A stretch of DNA of 33,243 nt, from assembly GCA_030019025.1 (NCBI GenBank), contig JASEFR010000023.1:1-33243 (forward strand), written 5' to 3'. A program made the translations under genes and the position numbers. Of this stretch, positions 16,442-23,856 are shown in pieces. The first letter of the stretch is position 1. Each line of letters begins with the position of its first letter. The DNA is from a bacterium (GTDB lineage: Bacteria; Hydrothermota; Hydrothermia; UBA1063). The notes beneath the pieces are model-generated. The model was not told where the DNA came from. It did no database searches and saw only the letters and a program-made list of their open reading frames with translations.

Positions 16442-16463
16442 TCTCAGAGTATCCGTTTAAAAT
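16435..16463 (+). promoter_or_regulatory. Promoter for the acyl-CoA synthetase
   Basis: A consensus -35 TTGACA (16435-16440), a 17-base spacer and -10 TAAAAT (16458-16463) predict a start near 16470, leaving a leader of about 18 bases with AGGAGG before the ATG at 16488. Its -35 box overlaps that of the divergent guaA-operon promoter in the nearly palindromic TTGACAA, so the two promoters probably compete for polymerase. Confidence 0.75.
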
Positions 16464-16475
16464 TCAAGTTTGATA

Positions 16476-16567
16476 GAGGAGGTGAGTATGGCTTTTCCAA
16501 CGTACATTTCGCTCTGGAAATCGAGTAGAGAGTTCCGCAGGGAGGAGGTGAGTATGGTTTTTCCAAC
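16476..16567 (+). repeat. Duplicated translation initiation site (26-bp direct repeat)
   Basis: Bases 16476-16501 and 16542-16567 are identical except for one position (C at 16492, T at 16558). Each copy holds GAGGAGGTGAGT, an ATG and the first codons of a protein starting M-A/V-F-P-T. The offset is 66 bases, exactly 22 codons, so both ATGs (16488 and 16554) are in frame with the acyl-CoA synthetase. The 40 bases between copies do not resemble the 40 bases after the second copy, so this is not a simple tandem duplication of a 66-base unit. Confidence 0.9.
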
Positions 16568-18293
16568 AGTTAGGTCAGGTATTGGATGGTTCACAATTCC
16601 TGAAATGTTTGAAAGGTCACATAGATTGTACAAAGACAAGATGGCCCTCATGATGAGGGAGGGCGAGGAGTGGATTACTTTTACTTATGATGATATGTAT
16701 GACCATGTTACCCGTCTTGCTAAATATCTGAAAGAAGAACTTGGTCTTAAGAAAGGTGATAAAGCTGCAATTATTGGCGACAATTCGCCCTATTGGGCTA
16801 TAACCTATTTTGCTTACCACTGGCTGGGCTTGACTGTTATTCCCGTTGATGCCAGACTTAAACCCCAGGAGATTAAATTTATACTGAAAGATTCAGAGGC
16901 AGTCCTAATAACAGCTCAAGAAAGATTTCTCGAAGACATATTAGAAATTCAGAAAGAAATTCCTACTCTGAAACATATAATTTCTATGCAGCCTAACAAG
17001 TTTAATATTACTTCCCTTAAAGATATTTTCCAGAAAGTGAAGACAGGAACACCGAGAGAAAATGTTGCCTTTGAAGACCTTGCAATAATTCTTTACACAT
17101 CGGGAACCACTGGGATTTCCAAGGGGGTAATGCTTTTACATAAAAATATAATGTCCGACGTTGATTCGCTTTACCAGTGTCTCGAATACGGGCCTGGAGA
17201 CACATTTTTCTCAGTTTTGCCCATCCATCATGTCTATGAACAGACTTGTGGGCTTGTAGTTCCAATAGCAGGTGGTGCTACTATTGCATACGCAAGCTCA
17301 CTCAAATCCAAAGTAATGATAGAAGAGATGCAATACGTTAAACCCACTGCAATGCTTGTTGTACCATTGTTGCTCGAAAAGATCGTGGAGGGAATTTTTA
17401 AGAATGTTGAAAAATCGGGGGTCTTAACGAAAGCGATTTTCAACGGTTTAAGGGGAACCTCAAAAGCCTTTGACACACTTTTGAAAGGGAAAGCCTCAAA
17501 AACGTTATTCAAGAGCATTAGAGCGAAACTTGGAATGGATAACCTTAGATATCTAATATCTGGTGGAGCCGCTCTTCCCAGATGGGTATCAAAAGCGCTT
17601 GAAGAAATGGGCTTTCCTATCCTTCAGGGTTATGGACTCTCAGAAACCTCTCCTGTTATTACGTTGAATCCCATCTGTTGCCCCAAAAATGAAAGTGTTG
17701 GATTACCCGTCCCGTATGCTGAGATCAAAATTCACGAGCCCAATGAAGAAGGTATCGGCGAAATAGCAGTAAAGGGACCGATGGTTATGGCTGGTTATTA
17801 CAAAAACGAAGAAGCCACAAGAGAGGTCTTCACTGAAGATGGATGGTTTCTCACAGGCGACGTGGGTTATATAGATAAAGATGGTTATGTCTATATAACT
17901 GGAAGGAAGAAAAATGTTATTGTAACAGCGGGTGGAAAGAATGTTTTTCCAGAAGAAATAGAAACCGCGCTGTTAAGATCACCATATATTGCAGAAGTTT
18001 TAGTAATTGGAGCCTTCGACCCTGAAACGAAGAAAGAGGAAGTCCATGCCATAGTGTATCCTAATTTCGAGGCAGTTCAGCAATACTTCGAAGAGCAAGG
18101 GATTAAAAATCCAACAGTTGACGACATATACAAACTCATTGATAGAGAAATCGACACCTATTGTAATGACCTTGCAGAATATAAGAGGGTGAAGAAATTT
18201 ACCATCCGAGAAGAAGAATTTCCAAAAACCACTTCGATGAAGATAAAACGTTATCTGTTTCAGCAACAATACAGGGAGACAAAGAAAAAATAG
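16488..18293 (+). CDS. Long-chain acyl-CoA synthetase / AMP-dependent ligase
   Basis: This ANL-superfamily adenylating enzyme is 601 residues from the ATG at 16488, or 579 from the second ATG at 16554. It activates a carboxylic acid, most likely a fatty acid, with ATP and CoA. Motifs in order: the P-loop YTSGTTGISKGVM (about residue 210), YGLSETSPV (A5), GWFLTGDVGYID with GRKKNVIVTAGGKNVFPEE (A7-A8), and the C-terminal FPKTTSMKIKRY, which keeps the lysine but lacks the usual glycine before it. The size fits the FadD15/long-chain group. The N-terminus is unusual because the Shine-Dalgarno and start region is present twice in frame, so two forms differing by 22 residues could be made. No beta-oxidation or lipid-synthesis genes adjoin it; the chain length and substrate are unknown. 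Confidence 0.92.
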   Translation: MAFPTYISLWKSSREFRREEVSMVFPTVRSGIGWFTIPEMFERSHRLYKDKMALMMREGEEWITFTYDDMYDHVTRLAKYLKEELGLKKGDKAAIIGDNSPYWAITYFAYHWLGLTVIPVDARLKPQEIKFILKDSEAVLITAQERFLEDILEIQKEIPTLKHIISMQPNKFNITSLKDIFQKVKTGTPRENVAFEDLAIILYTSGTTGISKGVMLLHKNIMSDVDSLYQCLEYGPGDTFFSVLPIHHVYEQTCGLVVPIAGGATIAYASSLKSKVMIEEMQYVKPTAMLVVPLLLEKIVEGIFKNVEKSGVLTKAIFNGLRGTSKAFDTLLKGKASKTLFKSIRAKLGMDNLRYLISGGAALPRWVSKALEEMGFPILQGYGLSETSPVITLNPICCPKNESVGLPVPYAEIKIHEPNEEGIGEIAVKGPMVMAGYYKNEEATREVFTEDGWFLTGDVGYIDKDGYVYITGRKKNVIVTAGGKNVFPEEIETALLRSPYIAEVLVIGAFDPETKKEEVHAIVYPNFEAVQQYFEEQGIKNPTVDDIYKLIDREIDTYCNDLAEYKRVKKFTIREEEFPKTTSMKIKRYLFQQQYRETKKK

Positions 18294-18380
18294 GATTAGA
18301 CATCCACAACTGTAGGGCTTACCAATTAGAGGATTAGCTAATATTTAACGTATATAAACAGGTTTTAGGTTGTTCTAAAT
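18294..18380. other. Convergent intergenic gap without clear terminator
   Basis: These 87 AT-rich bases lie between the stops of the acyl-CoA synthetase and the HTH regulator. There is a short palindrome, ATTAGCTAAT, but no GC-rich hairpin followed by a T run on either strand. I see no small ORF with a Shine-Dalgarno. Termination here is either Rho-dependent or uses a signal I cannot recognise. Confidence 0.6.
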
Positions 18381-19046
18381 TTAGTTACCTTCGATACTAC
18401 TAATTACGAGTTTTATGTCGTGCAATAGGTGGGCAGGATTTTTGATTGGGAAATGCAATTTCTCTATGATATCTTCAGAAGGCAGATTTTTAATTTTTAA
18501 ACCTGCAAGTCTTTCTCTAAGAAGAGAACTGTCTTCGATCGGATATTTTATACCCTTCGTGCATTTTAGAACCGCATATGCCCATGGTATATCAAGGGCT
18601 TTAGTAATATCCTCAGCGGCCATGCCGTAATAAAGAACTAAAGTCTCAGCATCATTACCATCTTTAACCATTTTGTAAGCGAGCTTTGCGATCCCTCCAG
18701 CAGTGTGGACCTTCATTTCTCTAACTTCTTCCTTCGCAAGATCTTCAAGTTTTTTAATCTTTTCCATAGCAAGGGTAGGATCAGCTCTTAAGATATTCCT
18801 TACCGTGTTCCTCGTAAGTCCAACTCGTCTGGCTATTTCATCTTCTGTTTTTAGATATTCATCTCTCAGGACCACAACGTAAGCAGCTCTTGCCAGACTT
18901 GGAAGCCATGTGAGGGTCCTATACTCTGCCAGTTTGTTTAGCCCTCCAAGGAGGTCTATAGCCTTGAAAAAGACCCGGCTTACCAAATATTCAAGGTCTT
19001 TTTCATTCATTTCTGTTTGTGGTAACCCTGTAATTTCTATAACCAT
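18381..19046 (-). CDS. Predicted HTH regulator paired with KaiC-like ATPase
   Basis: This 221-residue protein carries a helix-turn-helix at about residues 66-88 (EIARRVGLTRNTVRNILRAD) followed by a conserved block KVHTAGGIAKLAYKMVKDG. The pattern matches the family often called probable regulatory domain-containing protein (COG4800 as I recall), found in archaea and thermophilic bacteria beside KaiC-like ATPases. The N-terminal 60 residues, including GGLNKLAEYRTLTWLPSLARAAY, are also conserved in that family. It has no membrane segment. The ATG at 19046 has a full AGGAGGT that overlaps the stop codon of the KaiC-like gene, so the pair is translationally coupled. It probably binds DNA; its target and ligand are unknown. 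The gene ends in a convergent gap with the acyl-CoA synthetase. Confidence 0.85.
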   Translation of the reverse strand: MVIEITGLPQTEMNEKDLEYLVSRVFFKAIDLLGGLNKLAEYRTLTWLPSLARAAYVVVLRDEYLKTEDEIARRVGLTRNTVRNILRADPTLAMEKIKKLEDLAKEEVREMKVHTAGGIAKLAYKMVKDGNDAETLVLYYGMAAEDITKALDIPWAYAVLKCTKGIKYPIEDSSLLRERLAGLKIKNLPSEDIIEKLHFPIKNPAHLLHDIKLVISSIEGN

Positions 19047-19049
19047 GAT

Positions 19050-19925
19050 CTAACCTCCTATTGGCTCACCAATTTTTACAAGACCTGTATCGGTGATTTC
19101 AAGGAAATGAGTTTTTGTATCATGACCAGACATTCTACATCCATCTATTCTGAACAATCTTACAATTTCACCCAATTCTTTTTTATATAATCTCGCCTTA
19201 TAAATCGAATCAATCAATTCTTTAGCCAGAACCATGGTTCCATCTACTATGTGCCCTACCGCATATCCGCCAGCCGCTTCAGCAGTCAATTCTTCATGTC
19301 CGCTTCTTTTTTGGGATACAAATAGAGCAGTCTGATACCACTTTTTCATATAATTATACATCCTCCTGACCACTGCCCGTGCCATCATTTCCTTATTTTC
19401 AAAGAGTCCAGTTATTGAGTCAACTATCGTAAATTTAACTTTATAGGTTTTGATTACATAACTTAGAGTTGCAAGCAACTCAGGTATATTTTCCCTAATC
19501 CGGGTGGAAGAAGCTGCGTCTATCAGAATTATATTATCCTGAAACTCATCAAAATTTAAACCCATTGCTATTGCCCTTAACCTTAGCGAAGCGACCACAA
19601 AATTTGCAGGCGATTCTACAGTAATAAAAGCCACTTTATCGCCTTTACTTGCCCTATACACGGTAAATTGTTCTACCATCAGAGATTTTCCCGTATCCGA
19701 AACCCCCGTAATATTCATCACAGAGTAAGAAGGAATCCCTTCTAAAGATTTCTTCTCGAGGCGATTCTTTACAGATTCCACTATGTAAAATAGGTCATCG
19801 AGCCCTTCAATTCCAGTAGCAACTCCATAGATTTCGGGTGCTTTTTCAAGTGCCTGAGAACCTGTATAAACAGCGGTTAGATCAGGCTCTATTTTTTGCT
19901 GTTCTTCTCTATATTCTTCAGGCAT
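19050..19925 (-). CDS. KaiC-like RecA-superfamily ATPase, single domain
   Basis: This 291-residue single RecA/KaiC-fold ATPase has Walker A GVSDTGKS at residues 74-81. A VES motif (103-105) stands where KaiC has its catalytic glutamate pair, and Walker B is KFTIVDSIT with D169. LFVSQKRSGHEELTAEAAGGYAV follows, and the C-terminus contains IDGCRMSGHDTKTH. That last segment and the FYIVESV region before Walker A are features of the archaeal-type single-domain KaiC relatives, not of cyanobacterial KaiC, which has two domains and KaiA/KaiB partners absent here. So it is probably a signalling or DNA-related ATPase, not a clock component. The ATG has AAGGAGTGAG upstream and is transcribed from its own strong promoter. 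The HTH regulator starts four bases after its stop. Confidence 0.88.
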   Translation of the reverse strand: MPEEYREEQQKIEPDLTAVYTGSQALEKAPEIYGVATGIEGLDDLFYIVESVKNRLEKKSLEGIPSYSVMNITGVSDTGKSLMVEQFTVYRASKGDKVAFITVESPANFVVASLRLRAIAMGLNFDEFQDNIILIDAASSTRIRENIPELLATLSYVIKTYKVKFTIVDSITGLFENKEMMARAVVRRMYNYMKKWYQTALFVSQKRSGHEELTAEAAGGYAVGHIVDGTMVLAKELIDSIYKARLYKKELGEIVRLFRIDGCRMSGHDTKTHFLEITDTGLVKIGEPIGG

Positions 19926-20101
19926 AACTCACTCCTTTATTAAATATTAATCTAGAGTCATCGTAAAATCAAAGGCTTTATTAATCGCACTTTACAAAGT
20001 TGACTTCAAACAGCCTTTAATGTAATTTGGTAAATTCTTAAAATAATACTAAAGCCTATTGCTACCCTGAGTGCTTTTTAAGCATTAAATCATATTTAGA
20101 T
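19926..20101. other. Longest non-coding stretch: KaiC-like gene upstream region
   Basis: This 176-base gap holds the KaiC-like promoter at 19944-19972. Upstream of its -35 box are short inverted motifs: AAAGGCT (from 19971) with AGCCTTT about 40 bases further, and ACTTTACAAAGT (19990-20001). They could be operators or chance in AT-rich DNA. TGCTTTTTAAGCA near 20080 is a weak hairpin just after the ABC operon end, without a following T run on the minus strand. I see no ORF or RNA gene. Confidence 0.5.
19944..19972 (-). promoter_or_regulatory. Promoter for the KaiC-like ATPase/regulator pair
   Basis: On the minus strand, -35 TTGATT (19967-19972), a 17-base spacer and -10 TAATAT (19944-19949) predict a start near 19937. 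That leaves a short leader carrying AAGGAG before the ATG at 19925. Confidence 0.65.
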
Positions 20102-20776
20102 TCAATCCTTTACAATTAATCCGTCTCGAATTCTTATGATTTTTTGAGCCCTTTTGGCTACCTCATAGTCATGGGTTACGACAACAATCGTCCTCCCATC
20201 TTTATGAAGCTCATCAAAGATATTCAGAATCTCCGCAGCAGAGACTGAATCCAAGTTTCCTGTTGGTTCATCGGCAAGGATTATTTTGGGGTCATTGGCC
20301 AAGGCCCTCGCAATAGCTACCCTTTGTCTTTCGCCACCTGAAAGCTCTGTGGGTTTGTGATTAATTCTGTGCCCAATTCCCAACCTCTCCAACAATTTTA
20401 TTGCTTTATCCCTTCTCTCCTTAGGTGATATTTTCGCATAAATCATGGGAAGTTCAACATTTTCAACAGCAGTGAATTTGGGAAGAAGATTGAAATTTTG
20501 AAAAACGAATCCGACCTTTTTTCTCCTTATCTCTGCAAGTTTGTCTTCGTCAAGACTCTGAACCGGAATACCTTCAAAATTATAGATACCAGAGGTTGGA
20601 GTATCAAGACACCCTACGATGTGCATTAAAGTGGACTTACCAGAGCCAGATGGACCCATAATAGAGATGTATTCACCTTCATGGATCTCTAAAGAGATTC
20701 CCCTTAGAACTTCTACTGGGACCTCATCTAAAAAATAGGTTTTTTTGATGTCAATAAGCTCTATTAAAGGTTTCAT
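20102..20776 (-). CDS. ABC transporter ATP-binding protein, MacB/LolD type
   Basis: This 224-residue ATPase energises the export system encoded just upstream. Walker A is GPSGSGKST near residue 42 and the Q-loop is VGFVFQNFNLLP. The ABC signature is LSGGERQRVAIARAL, Walker B is IILADEPTGNLDS and the switch histidine is VVVTHDYE. The GNLDS extension and the length are typical of the MacB/LolD/FtsE class, which works with four-helix permeases having large periplasmic domains. Its ATG overlaps the adaptor stop in a TAATG junction, and it is the last gene of the operon permease-Yip1-TolC-adaptor-ATPase. In Escherichia coli MacB the ATPase and permease are fused; here they are separate genes at opposite ends of the operon. 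The exported substrate is unknown. Confidence 0.95.
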   Translation of the reverse strand: MKPLIELIDIKKTYFLDEVPVEVLRGISLEIHEGEYISIMGPSGSGKSTLMHIVGCLDTPTSGIYNFEGIPVQSLDEDKLAEIRRKKVGFVFQNFNLLPKFTAVENVELPMIYAKISPKERRDKAIKLLERLGIGHRINHKPTELSGGERQRVAIARALANDPKIILADEPTGNLDSVSAAEILNIFDELHKDGRTIVVVTHDYEVAKRAQKIIRIRDGLIVKD

Positions 20777-21942
20777 TATCGGTTCTCAAATCTTTTTGCA
20801 AGTCTTTTACCTTCAAGGGTTTTTCTTTTGAATTCAAATTTCACTTTTTGACCGTCTTTCAAGGTCCTTAAAAGTGTATATGGACCAACTGCAATAGTGT
20901 CACCTTCGGAGATCCCTTCCAAAATTTCTGCTTCATTAAAGGCAATAATTCCAACCTTTACAAAAGTCTTATGAGCTTTTCCATCTTTAATCAAGAAAAG
21001 ATAATCTTCACCTGACTTTTCTTTTCCAAGAGCCTGAACAGGTACCTTTAGAACTGAATCTTTTCTATTTACAATTATCTCGCAAGTAGCGGTCATTCCT
21101 GGATACAAAATACCGCTATCCACAATTGCCACTTCAACAGAATACTGTACTCCACTTTGAGCTGTTGTAGAGGTTCCCTGATAAGGGGCGGCAGATATAG
21201 CCCTCACGATTCCTTTAAAGTTTTTATCAGGATAGGCAGTAACGTAAATATTAGCTGGTTGCCCTTCTCTTACCTTCACAATCTCTGATTCATCCACGTA
21301 AGCGTTAACTTTCATTTTTGAAAGCTCAGCAATTGTCATTATCACAGTAGCAGGATTGTTAACCGTTCCCATTACAACGATTTCACCCGCTTCTTTATTT
21401 AAACTGACTACCTTACCCGTTATTGGAGATGTAATTACAGTCTTACTGAGTTGATACTCAGCATCCTTTAAGGAGTAATAAGTTGATTGATACTGGGCCT
21501 TTAAACTCTCAAGTTGTAACCTGGAATTTTCATAATCTGTCTCAGCAACAAGACCTTTTTCGTAGAGATTCTTAGTTCTTTCAAAATCCTTTTGCGCTTT
21601 GTCAAGCTTATTTTTAAGATCATTTAAGGTCATTTTCAGGCTGTTTACTTTTGCCTCGTAAGATTGCCTGTCTATAAGGCAAAGAGTATCACCTTTTTTT
21701 ACATAATCCCCCAATTTAACGTAAATCTTCTCAATTCTCCCCATTATATCAGATCCGATATCGACCTGTTTCTCAGCTTTGATTTCGCCATCAGCACGAA
21801 CCACTTCCTGAATACGCCCTCGTGTAACAATTTGTGCCTCAAGTAAGGGAACATTTTTGCCAGATTTTGCAACATTCGCACCAACTATGATAGCAAGGAC
21901 TACCGCTATCGCAGTTATGATAGCTATTCTCTTTACCTTCAT
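20776..21942 (-). CDS. MacA/HlyD-family periplasmic adaptor
   Basis: This 388-residue membrane-fusion protein bridges the inner-membrane ABC permease and the TolC-type channel. A single N-terminal hydrophobic helix (about residues 5-24) anchors it with the rest in the periplasm. The first biotinyl-lipoyl half contains GRIEKIYVKLGDYVKKGDTL. A long coiled-coil hairpin (about 95-175, with LKNKLDKAQKDFERTKNLYEKG) leads to the second lipoyl half (SPITGKVVSLNKEAGE). Beta-barrel and membrane-proximal domains finish it (from PANIYVTAYPDKNFKG onward). The order and length match MacA. It starts in an ATGA overlap with the TolC gene and ends in a TAATG overlap with the ATPase gene, which should balance subunit synthesis. 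Confidence 0.95.
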   Translation of the reverse strand: MKVKRIAIITAIAVVLAIIVGANVAKSGKNVPLLEAQIVTRGRIQEVVRADGEIKAEKQVDIGSDIMGRIEKIYVKLGDYVKKGDTLCLIDRQSYEAKVNSLKMTLNDLKNKLDKAQKDFERTKNLYEKGLVAETDYENSRLQLESLKAQYQSTYYSLKDAEYQLSKTVITSPITGKVVSLNKEAGEIVVMGTVNNPATVIMTIAELSKMKVNAYVDESEIVKVREGQPANIYVTAYPDKNFKGIVRAISAAPYQGTSTTAQSGVQYSVEVAIVDSGILYPGMTATCEIIVNRKDSVLKVPVQALGKEKSGEDYLFLIKDGKAHKTFVKVGIIAFNEAEILEGISEGDTIAVGPYTLLRTLKDGQKVKFEFKRKTLEGKRLAKRFENR

Positions 21943-23195
21943 CTCAAAACCTCCATTCCTGTAAGGTATGACAAATTTTCAATGGTTATTAAGTAATTAT
22001 ATTTTGCCTCTATCAAACCCACTTCGCTCTGTAGATAACTGGCTTCAGCATCCATCAACTGTAAAAGGGAGATTATACCTTCTTTATACTGCTGCCTTGC
22101 AAGGGAATAGGCTGCTTCTGCCTGTTCAAGCCTTAACTTTGCCAACTCAAAAGTCTTTACATTGAAAAGAAGATCTTCATAAGCACTTTTGACTTTTGTT
22201 GAGACTTCAAGGATTGTTTTTTTGTATTTGTAAGTATAGGCCCTTTCAAGCTGTGATCTTTGTGCAAGAGCAAAGGGGTAGTTGACTAAGTTTATATAAG
22301 CCTGAATCGTCCATTGTTCTTTCTCACCGTAATCCTGAAGATTTTGGGGTAAATCGTTACCAGAGTAATACCATGTTTTCCCAAAGGAAATCTGTGGAAC
22401 GAAAGAAAGGGAAGTGTATAACAAATTGACTCTACTGGAATGCATGAGAGCAGAATAACTTTTAACTGAGAAGTTGTTCCTTAGAGCATTTTCAAGGTAA
22501 AACTCTTTTTCTCTTATCTGAAATCTTTCCAGCTGTGGTTCATAGTCCTCCAGGATAACGAAAACATTTCCACTAAGTCCGAGCAGAGATTTTAATTGTT
22601 CGAGGCTTTTAAAGTAGGCGTTTTGAGCGCTCAGAAGATTTATCTCAGCATTTTTAATCTCTATTTCACCTTTGAGGGAATCGGTCTTCGATACCATACC
22701 CAGTTTATACCGTTCTACAATGAGTTCATAATAGAGCCTGCTCCGCTCCAAAGCCTTAGTATATGCTTCTACAGTCTTTTTCAATTTTAATGTATTCAAG
22801 TAAACTGTTTTCAAATTTAGCAACAGCTGACGCCTTGCGTCTTCTTGGTTCAGAAAGGTATTTCTGAAATCAAAGTATGACCCGACTGCCTTGAAAAGAT
22901 TGTTGGTAGAAAGCAGAGTAGTACTTAAGGTAAGATTAGAATTATACGGAGGAGATGAAAAGGAAGTAGGTGGATTCTGGTATGTTATTTCATTTTTAGT
23001 TATCAAAAAATCAACACTCCCAATGGCACTTGCGATGTTTCCTACGAAGCCGTAAGCAGACGCGTTTTTGTTAAATTTTATCTCTTTATATGCGGGTGAA
23101 AACTTTTCAGCAATCTGTATGAGGTTTTCATATCTAACAATAACCGTATCTGACTCACTTAGCGAAATTATTAGCGAAATCAAGAAAAGCTTCAT
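21939..23195 (-). CDS. TolC-family outer-membrane efflux protein
   Basis: This 418-residue protein belongs to the OEP/TolC family, forming a trimeric outer-membrane beta-barrel with a periplasmic alpha-tunnel. The N-terminal MKLFLISLIISLS is a short signal peptide. Two repeats of long helices are visible, each with the family pattern of alanine/leucine-rich heptads: YELIVERYKLGMVSKTD in the first half and AYSLARQQYKEGIISLLQLMDAE in the second. The ATG at 23195 has AAGGAGG five bases upstream and forms an ATGA junction with the Yip1-family gene; an earlier in-frame start at 23249 lies inside that gene and is rejected. It completes a MacA-MacB-TolC-like machine within one operon and supports a two-membrane envelope. 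Confidence 0.93.
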   Translation of the reverse strand: MKLFLISLIISLSESDTVIVRYENLIQIAEKFSPAYKEIKFNKNASAYGFVGNIASAIGSVDFLITKNEITYQNPPTSFSSPPYNSNLTLSTTLLSTNNLFKAVGSYFDFRNTFLNQEDARRQLLLNLKTVYLNTLKLKKTVEAYTKALERSRLYYELIVERYKLGMVSKTDSLKGEIEIKNAEINLLSAQNAYFKSLEQLKSLLGLSGNVFVILEDYEPQLERFQIREKEFYLENALRNNFSVKSYSALMHSSRVNLLYTSLSFVPQISFGKTWYYSGNDLPQNLQDYGEKEQWTIQAYINLVNYPFALAQRSQLERAYTYKYKKTILEVSTKVKSAYEDLLFNVKTFELAKLRLEQAEAAYSLARQQYKEGIISLLQLMDAEASYLQSEVGLIEAKYNYLITIENLSYLTGMEVLR

Positions 23196-23845
23196 CTTAT
23201 CCTCCTTACCATTAGTAACGGGTATACAATAAAAATATAGGAAAGCCATAGAATACCAACAATTGTGAAAGCTTGTTCTCTTTTCATTTTGGCGTACTTC
23301 TCAAGACCCAATGCTGCGACTGTCAGGGACCAAAGTGTAAAAAGGTCGATCTGACTGGCAACAGTGGCTAAATAACTGGTCTTGCCGGTGATCAATACAC
23401 CTAAGTCAGTTCTAACCAGAGGATTTCTAATGATTATTGCAACGGGCAATTTAACTAAAGAAGAGAGGGACGATATATAACTGGAGAAAGAGAAAATAGT
23501 AAAGGAATTTGGATATGACAATTCTCCACCAAAAATCGGAACGGCAACGTCATATATTAGTGCAAGTAAGGCAACTTTTAGTGGATACAAAATAAGAATT
23601 GTTACCAGACCGAAGATAATTCGTCTTGGAGAATTTAATATCTTCAACGCATTTAATTTCTGCTCTTCAGGGAGCTCAGAAATACGTTCCATCGCGCTCG
23701 AAAGAATTTCCTGTCTCAAAAGGAGCTGAATTCCAACAAAGAAAAGAAGACTTAACAGGAGCCCCGCAAAAAGGGGAGCCCAGGGCTTTTGCTCCTCTTC
23801 AAAAACTTTATCAGGTTCGTAAATTATCCTTACCAAATTCTTCAT
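23192..23845 (-). CDS. Yip1-domain multi-pass membrane protein
   Basis: This 217-residue integral membrane protein has about five hydrophobic segments (roughly residues 24-42, 75-98, 117-135, 165-180 and 190-212) and resembles the Yip1 domain family (the N-terminal YEPDKVFEEE and the aromatic-rich FTIFSFSSYISSLSSL region are typical). Bacterial Yip1 proteins have no established function. It is placed between the permease and TolC genes, 11 bases after the permease stop and in an ATGA overlap with TolC, so it is made together with the export system and is probably an accessory or assembly factor. The start at 23845 has GGGGATAA upstream as a weak Shine-Dalgarno. Confidence 0.8.
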   Translation of the reverse strand: MKNLVRIIYEPDKVFEEEQKPWAPLFAGLLLSLLFFVGIQLLLRQEILSSAMERISELPEEQKLNALKILNSPRRIIFGLVTILILYPLKVALLALIYDVAVPIFGGELSYPNSFTIFSFSSYISSLSSLVKLPVAIIIRNPLVRTDLGVLITGKTSYLATVASQIDLFTLWSLTVAALGLEKYAKMKREQAFTIVGILWLSYIFIVYPLLMVRRIR

Positions 23846-23856
23846 AATTTATCCCC

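Noticed and set aside
19050-19925. A circadian clock gene (KaiC)
   Set aside because: The protein has one RecA domain, no KaiA or KaiB neighbours, and the archaeal-type C-terminal segment. KaiC-like fold does not mean clock function.
20075-20095. Possible terminator hairpin after the ABC ATPase gene
   Set aside because: The TGCTT/AAGCA stem has only five pairs, mostly AT, and no T run follows on the transcribed strand.
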